A stretch of DNA of 64,000 bases from Cloacibacterium sp. TD35 (lineage in GTDB: Bacteria; Bacteroidota; Bacteroidia; Flavobacteriales; Weeksellaceae). Positions within the stretch are counted from its first letter, which is position 1, and every line of letters starts with the position of its first letter. The position numbers were made by a program, and so were the translations under genes. Under the pieces are notes generated by a model. It was not told where the DNA came from, ran no database searches, and saw only the letters and a program-made list of their open reading frames with translations. Positions 29,950 through 39,069 of the stretch are shown one piece after another. The stretch covers positions 310,001 through 374,000 of the forward strand of contig NZ_CP104850.1 of the NCBI RefSeq assembly GCF_028864635.1, written 5' to 3'.

Positions 29950-31320
29950 TTAATCTTTCACCAAAACTTTGTAATCCCAAGGTTTCAAAGAAACAATATA
30001 GTTTTCTTTTACTTGAATTTTTTCTTTACTAAAAAGTTCGGTGTAATTTCCTTGGAAATATTTAGAATCTAACGTCACTGTTAATTCTTCATTAGAGAAA
30101 TTAAAAATAGGCAAAACAGCGTCATTATTTTTTTCACGATGGAACGAGATTACTTTGTCCATTTTATCATTGGTAATTCTTACCATTTCGCCACCGTATT
30201 TTCCGTTCCAGAGCGCTTGATTTTTGTGTTTCAAATGAAATAAAGTTGTAAATAAGGCTGCATGAGGATGGTCTTTCCATTCGATTGGGTCTTTGTCAAA
30301 AAATTTCAAACTTCTGTCTAAACCAGCTTCTTGTCCGCTATACATGAGAGGCATTCCGTTTACCACACCACAAAAAACGATAGACAATTCTAAACCTTTT
30401 CCGAAATTTCTTTGTGGCGTTCCGTTCCAAGAATTCATATCATGATTGTCTGTAAAAACCATTCTGTAAGCATTTCTAGGAACCGAACCTACATCGTGAG
30501 CTAAATATTCTACCAACCCGCCAATTCCTTTATTTTGTGTAGTGGCATCTTTTAATTTATCAAAAAGCGTCCAAGAGTAAGTCATGTCAAAAGATTTTTT
30601 GTACAAATCTCTACTTTCCCACTCCGCCAACATGAAAACTGGCTTTATTTGGTCTAATTCTTTTCTTGCATTTTCCCAAAAATCTACAGGAATAAAACCT
30701 GCTACATCTGCTCTATAACCATCAATATTAGCCTCTTTTACCCAAAATTTAAGAGATTCTGTCATGTATTGTCTAAATTCTGGATTTTCATAATCAAAAT
30801 CGATAACATCATCCCAATCATACCAAGGTGTAGGTTGGAAATTTCCGTCTCTATTTTTGGTGTACCAATGAGGATGGGTGGTTGCCAAAGAATTATCCCA
30901 AGCAGAATGATTACCAACCCAATCAATGATTACGTACATTCCCATTTCATGGATTTTTTTTACCAAATTTTTAAAATCTTGCATGGTTCCAAATTCTGGA
31001 TTTACCCCACGAAAATCTTTTACAGAATAATAACTTCCTAAACCTCCTTTTTTGTTTTTTTCACCAATAGGATGAATCGGCATGAGCCAAATAATATCTA
31101 CACCCATGCTTTTCAGTCTAGGCAAATGTTTTTCAAAGGCTTTGAAAGTTCCTTCTGGAGTATATTGACGAAGGTTTACTTCATAAATGGTAGCATTTTT
31201 GCTCCATTCCGGATGCGTAATTTCTACATAATCTTTAGGATAATATTTCTTGTCAATTTTTTGAGAAAAAAAACTTTGAGATAAAATGACAAGGAAAAGA
31301 ACTAGGATTTTTGTTTTCAT
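29950..31320 (-). CDS. Secreted GH13 alpha-amylase
   Basis: 456 residues with a signal peptide (MKTKILVLFLVILSQSFFSQ). GH13 regions are in order: DIIWLMPIHPIGEK, VIIDWVGNHSAWD (region I), GYRADVAGFIP with the nucleophile Asp (region II), MLAEWES with the general acid Glu (region III) and FTDNHDMNSWNG with the third Asp (region IV). It hydrolyses alpha-glucans outside the cytoplasm. No carbohydrate-binding domain or sorting domain is seen, so periplasmic or lipid-free export is likely. Confidence 0.9.
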   Translation of the reverse strand: MKTKILVLFLVILSQSFFSQKIDKKYYPKDYVEITHPEWSKNATIYEVNLRQYTPEGTFKAFEKHLPRLKSMGVDIIWLMPIHPIGEKNKKGGLGSYYSVKDFRGVNPEFGTMQDFKNLVKKIHEMGMYVIIDWVGNHSAWDNSLATTHPHWYTKNRDGNFQPTPWYDWDDVIDFDYENPEFRQYMTESLKFWVKEANIDGYRADVAGFIPVDFWENARKELDQIKPVFMLAEWESRDLYKKSFDMTYSWTLFDKLKDATTQNKGIGGLVEYLAHDVGSVPRNAYRMVFTDNHDMNSWNGTPQRNFGKGLELSIVFCGVVNGMPLMYSGQEAGLDRSLKFFDKDPIEWKDHPHAALFTTLFHLKHKNQALWNGKYGGEMVRITNDKMDKVISFHREKNNDAVLPIFNFSNEELTVTLDSKYFQGNYTELFSKEKIQVKENYIVSLKPWDYKVLVKD

Positions 31321-31352
31321 TTTTCAGTAATTTCATCAAAGTTAAGAAATAA

Positions 31353-31385
31353 AAAATCGCTGAATATATTTTACCCAGCGATTTT
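31353..31385 (-). terminator. Terminator of the lipoprotein gene at 31403-32074
   Basis: A 10-bp perfect stem, aaaatcgctg (31353-31362) with cagcgatttt (31376-31385), and a 13-nt loop, followed by T's on the minus strand. Confidence 0.75.
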
Positions 31386-31402
31386 AATCATATAATAATT
31401 TT

Positions 31403-32074
31403 TTATTTTACAACTGTTTTTTCAATAGTCATGGCTTTATCTAAAGTTGCCTTCATATTGTTCATCACATTTTCGTATGCTGGTGGCAAATCCCATTTTC
31501 CTTTAACTGGTGTCATTTGAACATTATCATTTGCTAGATAAAGTGAATTATCCGTAAGATTTACCAATCTGGTGTCAAAGTAAGTATAAGCGGCTCTACC
31601 AGTTTCTATCATACTGTAGTAAGAAATCATCATTCCGTAGTTTACATTTACGAAAAGAACTTCGTCTACTCCATATTTAGACTTTAGTGCTCTAAAATCA
31701 TAATTAGAATATTTTTTAGACTTATCTGCATTTGATTTATCAAATTTAGGAGCTGTTTTAGCATCGAATTTTTCATCAATTAGCACCACTTCTTTTCCTT
31801 TTGATTTTAGGATTTCTGTGTACATATTAATTAAATCTTGTTGAGGATTCATGGTTTTGTCTATGTTTGCAAGAACTGGCTGATATTTATCTCCAGAAGT
31901 CAATGCAAGGTCTAATAAGCCCTGTGAGCCTTGTCTAAATTTAGCCGCTGGATTTACATTGACCATAACTCCAACTTTAGAAGATTTAGTCCAGTAATCA
32001 GCAGAAAGTGGAACTTGAACTTGACAACTGACAAAAAATAACGCGAGTAGCGATAATAGAAATAGTTTTTTCAT
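31403..32074 (-). CDS. Hypothetical lipoprotein
   Basis: 223 residues beginning MKKLFLLSLLALFFVSCQVQ, a lipoprotein signal peptide with lipobox FVSC. The mature part (KVGVMVNVNPAAKFRQGSQG, MNPQQDLINMYTEILKSKGK) looks like a soluble alpha/beta domain; no known domain is recognised. It is the last clearly chromosomal gene before the accessory region. Confidence 0.75.
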   Translation of the reverse strand: MKKLFLLSLLALFFVSCQVQVPLSADYWTKSSKVGVMVNVNPAAKFRQGSQGLLDLALTSGDKYQPVLANIDKTMNPQQDLINMYTEILKSKGKEVVLIDEKFDAKTAPKFDKSNADKSKKYSNYDFRALKSKYGVDEVLFVNVNYGMMISYYSMIETGRAAYTYFDTRLVNLTDNSLYLANDNVQMTPVKGKWDLPPAYENVMNNMKATLDKAMTIEKTVVK

Positions 32075-32146
32075 TTGGTTAATTATTTAGTTGCATAAAA
32101 ATATTAATTTTCTTTTGTGTTTTTGTAACTTATGTTAAAAATCATA

Positions 32147-32179
32147 AAAAAATCTGCAAATCATTGATTTACAGATTTT
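32147..32179. terminator. Terminator-like hairpin at the chromosome/accessory border
   Basis: AAAATCTG-C-AAATCA pairs with TGATTT-A-CAGATTTT. It lies in the 337-base gap 32075-32411. The rest of that gap holds no gene I can support. Confidence 0.6.
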
Positions 32180-32411
32180 AGTGGAGTCGTAAAGAACCTA
32201 ACGTTCCATTTCTCTCAACTTATCACAACTTCAACTTTATCAATGACTTACATTTATTTTTACTAACTCAAATTCACTTTTTCAAAACCCTGTGGTCACA
32301 TATTGTCCACCATCACATAACCAATCTGATATAATTTTCTTCTTTTACGGGTCTCCCTGCGTTTCTCTTCGTTCCACTTCAGTCGACCCTTCATCCCGAT
32401 GATTCTAGAAC

Positions 32412-33023
32412 TCAATTAGAGACCATCTGAGACATCTTCTTTACCTTAACAATAGTTGTTGTGGAACACCCAACAATTTTTGATATTTCGTGGTAAGAAT
32501 AGGTTCCTTTGGAAAGATAATCCAATATTCTCTTCGACCTATCCTTACTCAATAATCTTTCAGGGGTATCACCTGTTCCAACTCTTCTTCCTGTATACAA
32601 TCCTTTCTCTTTTCTGATTCTAATTCCCTCCATTTGTCTCTCACGGATTAACCCACGTTCAAAGGAACTCATTGTTGAGAGAATGGACATTAATAGTTCG
32701 GAGAACTTGTCCACCTTACCATTCTCATCTATGTTCCTAATTAATGGGTTCTTACACTCGATTATAATCCCATTGGAGGTTAGTTCTTCCCAAACTGATA
32801 AAACATCAAGGGTATTCCTTCCAAGTCTGTCTATGGAGTGGATATGAAGTTCCTTGAGTAATCCAAGGCCAATCAATTTCTTAACCTGGGATCCCTTCGG
32901 TCTTTCAAATAGAGGTATAGAACCACTACAATAATCTGTGAAGATATAGTCGTAGTTCTTGTCTTGAAGTTGTCTCTCAGGGTTTTGGTCTAAGGTTGAA
33001 ACCCTTGAATATAGTACCCTCAT
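32412..33023 (-). CDS. Serine recombinase (resolvase/invertase type)
   Basis: About 203 residues: an N-terminal resolvase domain with the catalytic serine at position 9 in YSRVSTLDQN, the conserved SIDRLGRNTLDV arginine loop, FSELLMSILSTMSSFERGLI and ERQMEGIRIRKEKGLYTGR, then a C-terminal helix-turn-helix (HEISKIVGCSTTTIVKVKK). The ATG at 33023 fits the family start; an upstream TTG is less likely. It probably acts as resolvase or invertase of a mobile element. No paired inverted segment with recognisable crossover sites was found nearby. Confidence 0.88.
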   Translation of the reverse strand: MRVLYSRVSTLDQNPERQLQDKNYDYIFTDYCSGSIPLFERPKGSQVKKLIGLGLLKELHIHSIDRLGRNTLDVLSVWEELTSNGIIIECKNPLIRNIDENGKVDKFSELLMSILSTMSSFERGLIRERQMEGIRIRKEKGLYTGRRVGTGDTPERLLSKDRSKRILDYLSKGTYSYHEISKIVGCSTTTIVKVKKMSQMVSN

Positions 33024-33243
33024 TTGTATCAATTTATATGTGGATACAAAGTTACTCTATTTCTGGTTCATACACAAGTATAATCAATTGATTTTCCGGT
33101 ATTTAACGTTACATTTTTAACTTTACTACAAATTAGACCCTATTAAAGAGATATAATTTGAGTGGACTAAAATGAAAATCATTTAAAACATCCTAACAAC
33201 AAGGGTTTCGGGATGTGAACTTGGGATGAAGATTCAGGATGAA

Positions 33244-33265
33244 GGAGGTTCCGAGAGGAACCTCC
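33244..33265. terminator. Perfect 9-bp hairpin
   Basis: GGAGGTTCC-gaga-GGAACCTCC, 22 bases upstream of the left end of the integrative element. It has no T run and its role is unclear. The gap 33024-33503 otherwise holds the left att site and the arm repeats. Confidence 0.5.
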
Positions 33266-33286
33266 GTAATCACTGATAAGGGATAA

Positions 33287-33302
33287 TGTGGAGTTGGAGG
33301 GA
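33287..33302. repeat. Left attachment-site repeat (attL core)
   Basis: TGTGGAGTTGGAGGGA, identical to 39994-40009. Its complement resembles the 3' end of a tRNA (CCCTCCAACTCCA), a common core for tyrosine-recombinase elements, but no complete tRNA gene is present at either copy. Confidence 0.7.
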
Positions 33303-33440
33303 GTATAACAACTAAATTTATTTAAATTAAACCACCTCATCAAAAATATTAATAAAAACTAAAAACCCTTTATTAATAGTACTTTATAATGTTTTATGTA
33401 AATCTCAAAAATAAAATAGATTTAAAGTAATTTAAAATAA

Positions 33441-33473
33441 GTTTGCAAAATGTTTGCAAGATGTTTGCAAAGT
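33441..33473. repeat. Three 11-bp direct repeats, likely integrase arm sites
   Basis: Tandem GTTTGCAAAAT, GTTTGCAAGAT, GTTTGCAAAGT just upstream of the integrase gene. Two more copies (GTTTGCAAGAT, GTTTGCAATAA) lie at 39930-39951 inside the right end. Position at both ends fits integrase or excisionase arm-type sites; replication iterons are an alternative. Confidence 0.7.
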
Positions 33474-33503
33474 TGTAAATTTGAATTGTTCAAACTTTAC
33501 ATT

Positions 33504-34820
33504 ATGGCAACTTTAAAATTCAGATTACTATCTAAAAAGGAAAACGCACCTATTTATTGTTACTTTTCTATCGGGCGCGGAAAATTCTACCAAAGAAAAA
33601 CGCGCGAAACAATAAATCCCGAAAACTGGAACACCAAAAAAGGCGAACCGAAAAACATTCAGAGCGGAACACAAAAAAGTCTAAATGATTTACAGAAACT
33701 AAAACAAAGACTTACCGAGCTCGAAAGTTATGTTTTAGAACAGTACAGAACGCGCAAAGATGACGAAATAATTAACGGTATTTGGTTAGATGAGGTAATT
33801 ACCGCGTTTTATTCAGGAGGGCGTAAAATCCAACAATTAGACTATTTAGAAAACTATTTAGAATATTACAAAACAGAGGTTTTACCATTCCGTAAAATCA
33901 GAGGGCAAAGGATAACAGAATCCACCATAAAAAAACAGATTACCATTATCAATAAAATAAAAGACTTCATTAAATCCCAAAACAAAAAAATAAAAGTTTC
34001 AGATTATGACGTGAACCTATCTAATAAATTTGAACTCTATTTAGAAAATCAGGGTATTGCGAAAGGTACAATCGGGCGTTATATAAAATACCCTAAAACC
34101 ATTATTTCACACGCAAAAACCGTAGGAATTGAAACAAACGAAAGTCTATCCGAAATTAAAGGTTATACCACAGAAACGCCAACAATTTACATTACAGAAA
34201 CAGAACTAAAACAGATACAAAATACTATTTTCTTAAATAAGAATTTAGAAACCGCCAAAGATTGGTTAATAATAGGTTTTTACACAGGGCAAAGAGCATC
34301 AGATTTACTACAAATGAGTAAAAATAAATTAACCACACACCAAAATAAACTTTGTATTAAAGTTATTCAGAAAAAAACTAACACTACCGTTTTAATTCCT
34401 TTACACAAAGAAGTAATAAAGATTTTAGAAAAAAGAAACGGAGACTTTCCACAGAGATTTTCAGATAATTTAGAGAGTGCAAAAACATTTTTCAATAGAT
34501 ATTTGCGCACCATTACAAAACAGGCGAATTTAGACCGTTTAGAATACGGTAAAAAATGGAATGACGAAACAAAACGTTTTGATTATGGTAAATACCCATT
34601 ACATGAAATAATATCCTCCCATGTTTGCAGACGTTCTTTTGCTACTCATTATTACGCCAAAATCCCAACGCCAATAATTATGGCAGTAACAGGACATAAA
34701 ACTGAAAAAGAATTTTTAAACTATATTGGTAAAGATTTTAATGACTTATCAATAAAAATCTTTGATTTCGACATAGAAGAAACCGCAGAACCTCAACAAA
34801 ATACTAAAACCGCAAATTAA
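33504..34820 (+). CDS. Tyrosine recombinase (integrase)
   Basis: About 438 residues with three parts: an arm-binding domain (MATLKFRLLSKKENAPIYCY), a SAM-like core-binding domain (about 110-215) and a catalytic domain with all key residues: Arg264 in TGQRASD, His373 and Arg376 in SSHVCRRSFATHYY, His398 in VTGHKTEKEF and the nucleophile Tyr407 in LNYIGKD. The start at 33504 is chosen because homologues begin at this point; the frame is open 18 codons further up into the arm repeats. It should integrate and excise the surrounding element using the att repeats. Confidence 0.92.
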   Translation: MATLKFRLLSKKENAPIYCYFSIGRGKFYQRKTRETINPENWNTKKGEPKNIQSGTQKSLNDLQKLKQRLTELESYVLEQYRTRKDDEIINGIWLDEVITAFYSGGRKIQQLDYLENYLEYYKTEVLPFRKIRGQRITESTIKKQITIINKIKDFIKSQNKKIKVSDYDVNLSNKFELYLENQGIAKGTIGRYIKYPKTIISHAKTVGIETNESLSEIKGYTTETPTIYITETELKQIQNTIFLNKNLETAKDWLIIGFYTGQRASDLLQMSKNKLTTHQNKLCIKVIQKKTNTTVLIPLHKEVIKILEKRNGDFPQRFSDNLESAKTFFNRYLRTITKQANLDRLEYGKKWNDETKRFDYGKYPLHEIISSHVCRRSFATHYYAKIPTPIIMAVTGHKTEKEFLNYIGKDFNDLSIKIFDFDIEETAEPQQNTKTAN

Positions 34821-34875
34821 ACTGTAACAGGCACAACTCTATTTTGCGGTTAAGGTTTGAAAAAATCATATTATT

Positions 34876-35577
34876 TTAAAATTGTTCAGCAACAATTACA
34901 AAGGACTTATTAGCAGTTGGACTTGAGTCACCAGAGATATAAAATGTTACTCTATAGTAAACCCCGTCAGTAGAATCTACAATGTGCGCTATGTTCAATT
35001 CATAATTTACAATACTATTTGCCGACTCCCAACTTATATCCCTAAATGTGGTAGCGTTTGTAGTGTTGAAGACTTGGGTGTAGTTTTTATATTCAAATCC
35101 ATTTGGTCCAAATTGTTGATTAAATCCCACATAAATGGTTTTGGCTACAGCAGATGTCAACGACATTTGCGGCCCCCATGTGCCACTATTATTAAAGAAT
35201 CTAAAAACCATACCACCTATAGTTACTGTTTTATTGGAGTCTGGCGCTGTTGCGGAATAAATGATTTTTTTGATTGTTGAACCAGAAGTAGGGTTTATAA
35301 CCTGGGGTATTCCGTCTGAATAGCCCAATACACCGTTAGCGTCCGCTAATACAGTTCGTATTCCCGTAAAGGTTTGGTTTTGTGTAGCAGAGCTTGTTCC
35401 TGCGGAGGTAGTATTAATAGCGTTAATAGCACCATTAATAGGTAAATCTCCTATTCTTAAAGTTCCGTTTACATGAAGGGATTCCGAAGGAGAAATAGTA
35501 TTAACACCAACTTTTCCAGTTTGAGATAATAATAAAGTTGGAACAATGAAAAGAAGTAGTAAAAAATTTTTTGTCAT
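34876..35577 (-). CDS. Secreted protein carried on the integrative element
   Basis: 233 residues with a signal peptide (MTKNFLLLLFIVPTLLLSQ). It opens with GKVGVNTISPSESLHVNGTL, a Bacteroidota motif seen at the start of many phage-tail-like and adhesin-like surface proteins. The rest is Ser/Thr/Asn-rich, beta-type sequence. No sorting domain is seen. On a gene II-type element it could be an adsorption or cargo protein; that is inference. It is the only minus-strand gene in the left half of the element. Confidence 0.65.
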   Translation of the reverse strand: MTKNFLLLLFIVPTLLLSQTGKVGVNTISPSESLHVNGTLRIGDLPINGAINAINTTSAGTSSATQNQTFTGIRTVLADANGVLGYSDGIPQVINPTSGSTIKKIIYSATAPDSNKTVTIGGMVFRFFNNSGTWGPQMSLTSAVAKTIYVGFNQQFGPNGFEYKNYTQVFNTTNATTFRDISWESANSIVNYELNIAHIVDSTDGVYYRVTFYISGDSSPTANKSFVIVAEQF

Positions 35578-35994
35578 CTTAGATAGTATTTTGAGAATTA
35601 AATTATTTTAATTTTTTATTATTAGTATGCTTTAGGCATAACTTTTTTAGTAAGTACAGTAGTATTTATTATTTATTTACGCTATTAATTGGGAAAGGAT
35701 TTAGTTTATTATTTAGCTTTAAAACTAGATAATACATAAAGTTTTTGTGTTTTTAATTTGACTGGATTCAATGGTTATATTTTTTTTTAAAAGTAATTCG
35801 TAAATATGTATTTAAATATATTTCATCAATAGATTTTATTTATCTTGCTAATATGTATTTACTATTATAATCTTTTGCACATATAGGAATTTATGATTTG
35901 AATTATTTACAAGAACAAATAAATTATATCGAAATAAATTTAAAATCTTATTTTCAAACTTTGTAATTATATAAAAACGTTCAAACTTTTGACT
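35578..35994. other. AT-rich gap without a recognised gene
   Basis: About 417 very AT-rich bases between divergent genes in the element. It must contain both promoters. No reading frame or strong hairpin is seen. Confidence 0.5.
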
Positions 35995-36804
35995 ATGGAA
36001 ATACCATTTTATTGTTCATTCAATGATTTTCAAAATAATTATGAAAATGATTTAAAAAACTTCTTAAAAATATTTGAAGACGCCACAGAAAAAGATTATC
36101 TAAAAGAAGTACTTAAAATTTATAAAAGTTTTTTAAATGCTGGTCAAAACCATGTAATAGAAGAAATTTCTTGCGATTACATTATGGAAGACTATCCTGA
36201 ATATGCTGAATTAAATTTAAACAGTTACACAGAGATAATGCAAGAAAAATTAAAAATTTATTGTTCTATTCGTGGATTTTATGACAATGAAAAAAAATTC
36301 CATGAAGATGTAGAAATATTAGACTATTGGGAAAATTGTAATATTAGAACAAAAGAAAATAAACTTGTAATTACTGACGATAGACATAAATATTACAGAC
36401 AATTTTATAATTCATTTTTTGACAATATTGCACTTGACGAGTTAAAATATGACAATTTCACATTTTCTATTTTTAAAATATTAGACTTCATAAACAACAA
36501 AACAAACAAAATAGAGCCTGAAATAATACAACCTGAAAATAATATTGAGCTAACAAAAGACCAAAAAAAAAGATTTACCACACCAATAAACATTGCAATA
36601 TTAAAAGAATTGGGAGTTTTTGGGATAATGGCAAAAAAGGGATTTAATCGTAAATCAATTATTGATACTTTATATCAAATAACTGGTGCAAATAGCAAGA
36701 ATTTAGAAAAGTATTATGATAGCATGGTAAAAAATGACAATATAGAATTTAATAATACGCACACAAAAAAGGCAAAAGAATTTTTAAATTCAAAAGGCTA
36801 CTAA
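35995..36804 (+). CDS. Hypothetical protein of the integrative element
   Basis: About 269 residues, acidic and helical. The C-terminal third (LTKDQKKRFTTPINIAILKE, then ANSKNLEKYYDSMVKNDNIE) resembles a small domain found in RteC-like and other proteins of Bacteroidota mobile DNA, so a regulatory role is possible but not shown. The ATG at 35995 is preferred over a TTG two codons upstream. A terminator-like hairpin follows at 36898-36930. Confidence 0.6.
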   Translation: MEIPFYCSFNDFQNNYENDLKNFLKIFEDATEKDYLKEVLKIYKSFLNAGQNHVIEEISCDYIMEDYPEYAELNLNSYTEIMQEKLKIYCSIRGFYDNEKKFHEDVEILDYWENCNIRTKENKLVITDDRHKYYRQFYNSFFDNIALDELKYDNFTFSIFKILDFINNKTNKIEPEIIQPENNIELTKDQKKRFTTPINIAILKELGVFGIMAKKGFNRKSIIDTLYQITGANSKNLEKYYDSMVKNDNIEFNNTHTKKAKEFLNSKGY

Positions 36805-36897
36805 TTTACTGTAAATCAATTTTTTACATTTTAATTACTACTACTAAAATACTACTAAACTACTACCAAAAAATAAAATACGGTAATCGTAATTAAG

Positions 36898-36930
36898 AAT
36901 TTTGTTTCAGAAAACGAAACAAAATTTTTT
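36898..36930 (+). terminator. Intrinsic terminator
   Basis: An 11-bp stem, aattttgtttc (36898-36908) with gaaacaaaatt (36916-36926), followed by TTTT. It lies only 5 bases before the start of the HTH gene, so it ends the upstream transcript or attenuates the HTH gene. Confidence 0.7.
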
Positions 36931-36934
36931 ATTT

Positions 36935-37213
36935 ATGAATACAATTCAATTTTACAGCGTAGAGCCAAACGCATTTATTAAAGAAATTACCGAAACGGTA
37001 AAAAACTCTCTATTATCCGAACTTACAAAAACCATTCAAGAGAATGAGCCAAAACGCTACTTATCCGCAGATGAGGTTTGCAAACGTTTCGGAATTACAA
37101 AACCCACGCTACACGAATACAGAAAACGTAACATTCTAAAAAGTTACAAATTAGGAGCGCGCGTTTATTACAGGTTAGACGAGATAGAAAACGCAATGAT
37201 TATTAACGATTAA
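36935..37213 (+). CDS. Excisionase-like helix-turn-helix protein
   Basis: About 92 residues. The C-terminal half is a MerR-type/excisionase HTH: YLSADEVCKRFGITKPTLHE, then KRNILKSYKLGARVYYRLDE, typical of helix_turn_helix_17 proteins of Bacteroidota elements. The ATG at 36935 follows the terminator. It probably controls excision or replication of the element. The next gene starts 12 bases downstream. Confidence 0.8.
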   Translation: MNTIQFYSVEPNAFIKEITETVKNSLLSELTKTIQENEPKRYLSADEVCKRFGITKPTLHEYRKRNILKSYKLGARVYYRLDEIENAMIIND

Positions 37214-37225
37214 AATTATTGCATT

Positions 37226-37627
37226 ATGGTAACGTTCACACCTGACAATTACAAAACCACTTTTGTTTTTGATACTGAAAAAAAGACTTTCAAACAGTAC
37301 AAATTACAATCCGCAGAAATCCCACTTTTGCCCGAGCTGGTAAGATTAGAAAAAAACAATGGTTACAACTCTATAACAGGAGCAGACAACCTATTGAGAA
37401 TAAGAAACGCCAATAACTGGAGCAAATGCACCCTAACAGGATTACGCCCCACAGGAATAAAACATTTCTATTATTCAGATTTGCCAATTGAGGGCGTTAA
37501 ATCACTATGCGTGATTAAATACACACCCGAAACAGAGATAATAGAAATAAGAGTGTGTAAACAGTTTTATCCGTACAATTCCCACGAACGCACACGCATA
37601 ATAAATACAATCATTCAAGTTTTTTAA
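37226..37627 (+). CDS. Small protein between the HTH and replication genes
   Basis: 133 residues, beta-rich (VTFTPDNYKTTFVFDTEKKT; CVIKYTPETEIIEIRVCKQF). No family is recognised. Its place directly before a gene II-like initiator is where filamentous phages carry a single-strand DNA-binding protein (gene V), but no sequence match supports that. It ends at a terminator. Confidence 0.6.
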   Translation: MVTFTPDNYKTTFVFDTEKKTFKQYKLQSAEIPLLPELVRLEKNNGYNSITGADNLLRIRNANNWSKCTLTGLRPTGIKHFYYSDLPIEGVKSLCVIKYTPETEIIEIRVCKQFYPYNSHERTRIINTIIQVF

Positions 37628-37634
37628 GTCCAAA

Positions 37635-37664
37635 AAAAGGGAGTGCAAAACCGCATTCCCTTTT
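37635..37664 (+). terminator. Intrinsic terminator
   Basis: A 12-bp stem with one G-T pair (37635-37646 with 37653-37664) and a 6-nt loop, ending in TTTT, between the small protein and the replication gene. Confidence 0.8.
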
Positions 37665-37718
37665 GGCGTTCAAACCTTGACAATAGACAACCTATTGACA
37701 TTACAAAGATATTAATTT

Positions 37719-39017
37719 ATGTTAGATTTTATCAAATTAAGAACTTATAATCAGGAGTTAATTAACAGAGTGTTTTTACACCCTGATTTTGTGGAATGTA
37801 TAACCAAAACTTATTATTACTATTCTAAATATCAAAAAGAAATAAATAAAAAACTTCAATTAGATTTTCATAAAATAAATGACACAAATGAATTTAATTA
37901 TGTAGATGTTTGTATCAGTCCGCATTATCATTTTAATAATTATCTGCATAATGGTAATGATTTAACGCCTGAAAATTGTATAAAATCAATTTTTGAGATA
38001 TTATACTATTTACAAATAAAATCTTACGAACTGGACGAGCTAAAAGTGGTCAATTTAGAAGTAGGAGTTAATATAATACCCGAAACAGATGTAAAAGAAT
38101 TAATAAACGGTATTTACTACTCTAAAAAAACACCTTTCATGGTATATAATTCAAAAATCCCTTATAACAGACGAACCGAAGAAAAAGTTTCAGAATACAA
38201 AATCATAAAAACGTACGCCAAAGGTTTACAATGCCATGAGAGACAGCAATATGAAGTCGATATAAATACGTTTCGTTTTGAGGTAAAAACAAAGAAACAC
38301 CGCAAAATAAAATCTTTAGGCATTACCACTGCAAAAGACCTATTAAACATTGCTAAATATCCACGTTTAGCAGAAGAGGTAATAAATGAATGGCAAAACG
38401 TTTTATTAATCAATTTAACGCCTGATTTAACCACTTTAAGACGTGATGAGATACAATTTATAAAACAGTCTGTAAAGTTTGATTTTTGGAACGATTTAAT
38501 AACAAAAAAACACCGTAATACAGTCAGGAATAATAAAAATAAGTATTACAATATCCTGAAAGGAAAAAACAATCTGCACCACCTCATCAAACTACAAATT
38601 ATTGATAAAATTTATCAGTTATTAAATTGTGCAAATTCCCCACAGGAAACCACCATAAACAAAGGGATTCTTAAAATCAAAGAAACCGACCTAAATACTA
38701 TAAAGGGTGAAAATGCACAATTAGAGCAAACAAATAGACTATGTTTAGTTACAGGTTTGCGTATAGATATGCAGAGAAAAAACAGTGTTTATTTGTCAAA
38801 TACTGGTTTATTATGGTACTTTAAAAATGACATTAAAACATTCTTACAATTACAAAACAGATTTTTAACTTCAGACAAAAGAAAATTAAAAATAATTGAG
38901 CAGATATACTACATTGCGCACAATATCAGGAACACCAAAACAAACGAATATCACAATAGAAACAAATTTGTAGAACGAAACTATAATGTAAATCAGTTAC
39001 AGTTTACATTTACATAA
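37719..39017 (+). CDS. Putative phage/plasmid replication initiator, gene II/X-like
   Basis: 432 residues. The order of motifs resembles the gene II (G2P/phage X) initiators of filamentous phages: SPHYHFNNYLHNGNDLTPEN (67-86), the NLEVGVNI strand followed by VKELI (112-128), and TFRFEVKTKKHRKIKSLGIT (184-203), which ends in the AKDLL stretch. Such proteins nick a double-strand origin and start rolling-circle replication. The catalytic tyrosine cannot be assigned by eye. If right, the element can replicate as a circle after excision. A terminator follows. Confidence 0.55.
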   Translation: MLDFIKLRTYNQELINRVFLHPDFVECITKTYYYYSKYQKEINKKLQLDFHKINDTNEFNYVDVCISPHYHFNNYLHNGNDLTPENCIKSIFEILYYLQIKSYELDELKVVNLEVGVNIIPETDVKELINGIYYSKKTPFMVYNSKIPYNRRTEEKVSEYKIIKTYAKGLQCHERQQYEVDINTFRFEVKTKKHRKIKSLGITTAKDLLNIAKYPRLAEEVINEWQNVLLINLTPDLTTLRRDEIQFIKQSVKFDFWNDLITKKHRNTVRNNKNKYYNILKGKNNLHHLIKLQIIDKIYQLLNCANSPQETTINKGILKIKETDLNTIKGENAQLEQTNRLCLVTGLRIDMQRKNSVYLSNTGLLWYFKNDIKTFLQLQNRFLTSDKRKLKIIEQIYYIAHNIRNTKTNEYHNRNKFVERNYNVNQLQFTFT

Positions 39018-39024
39018 ATAAAAA

Positions 39025-39060
39025 AACCACTTACAGAAAATGCAAGTGGTTATATTTTTT
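39025..39060. terminator. Terminator between convergent genes
   Basis: An 8-bp stem, aaccactt (39025-39032) with aagtggtt (39044-39051), flanked by A and T runs, so it works on both strands. Confidence 0.8.
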
Positions 39061-39069
39061 TATTAAAAG

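Noticed and set aside
33287-33302. tRNA gene at the att core
   Set aside because: The core resembles a tRNA 3' end but no T-loop or anticodon arm is present at either copy.
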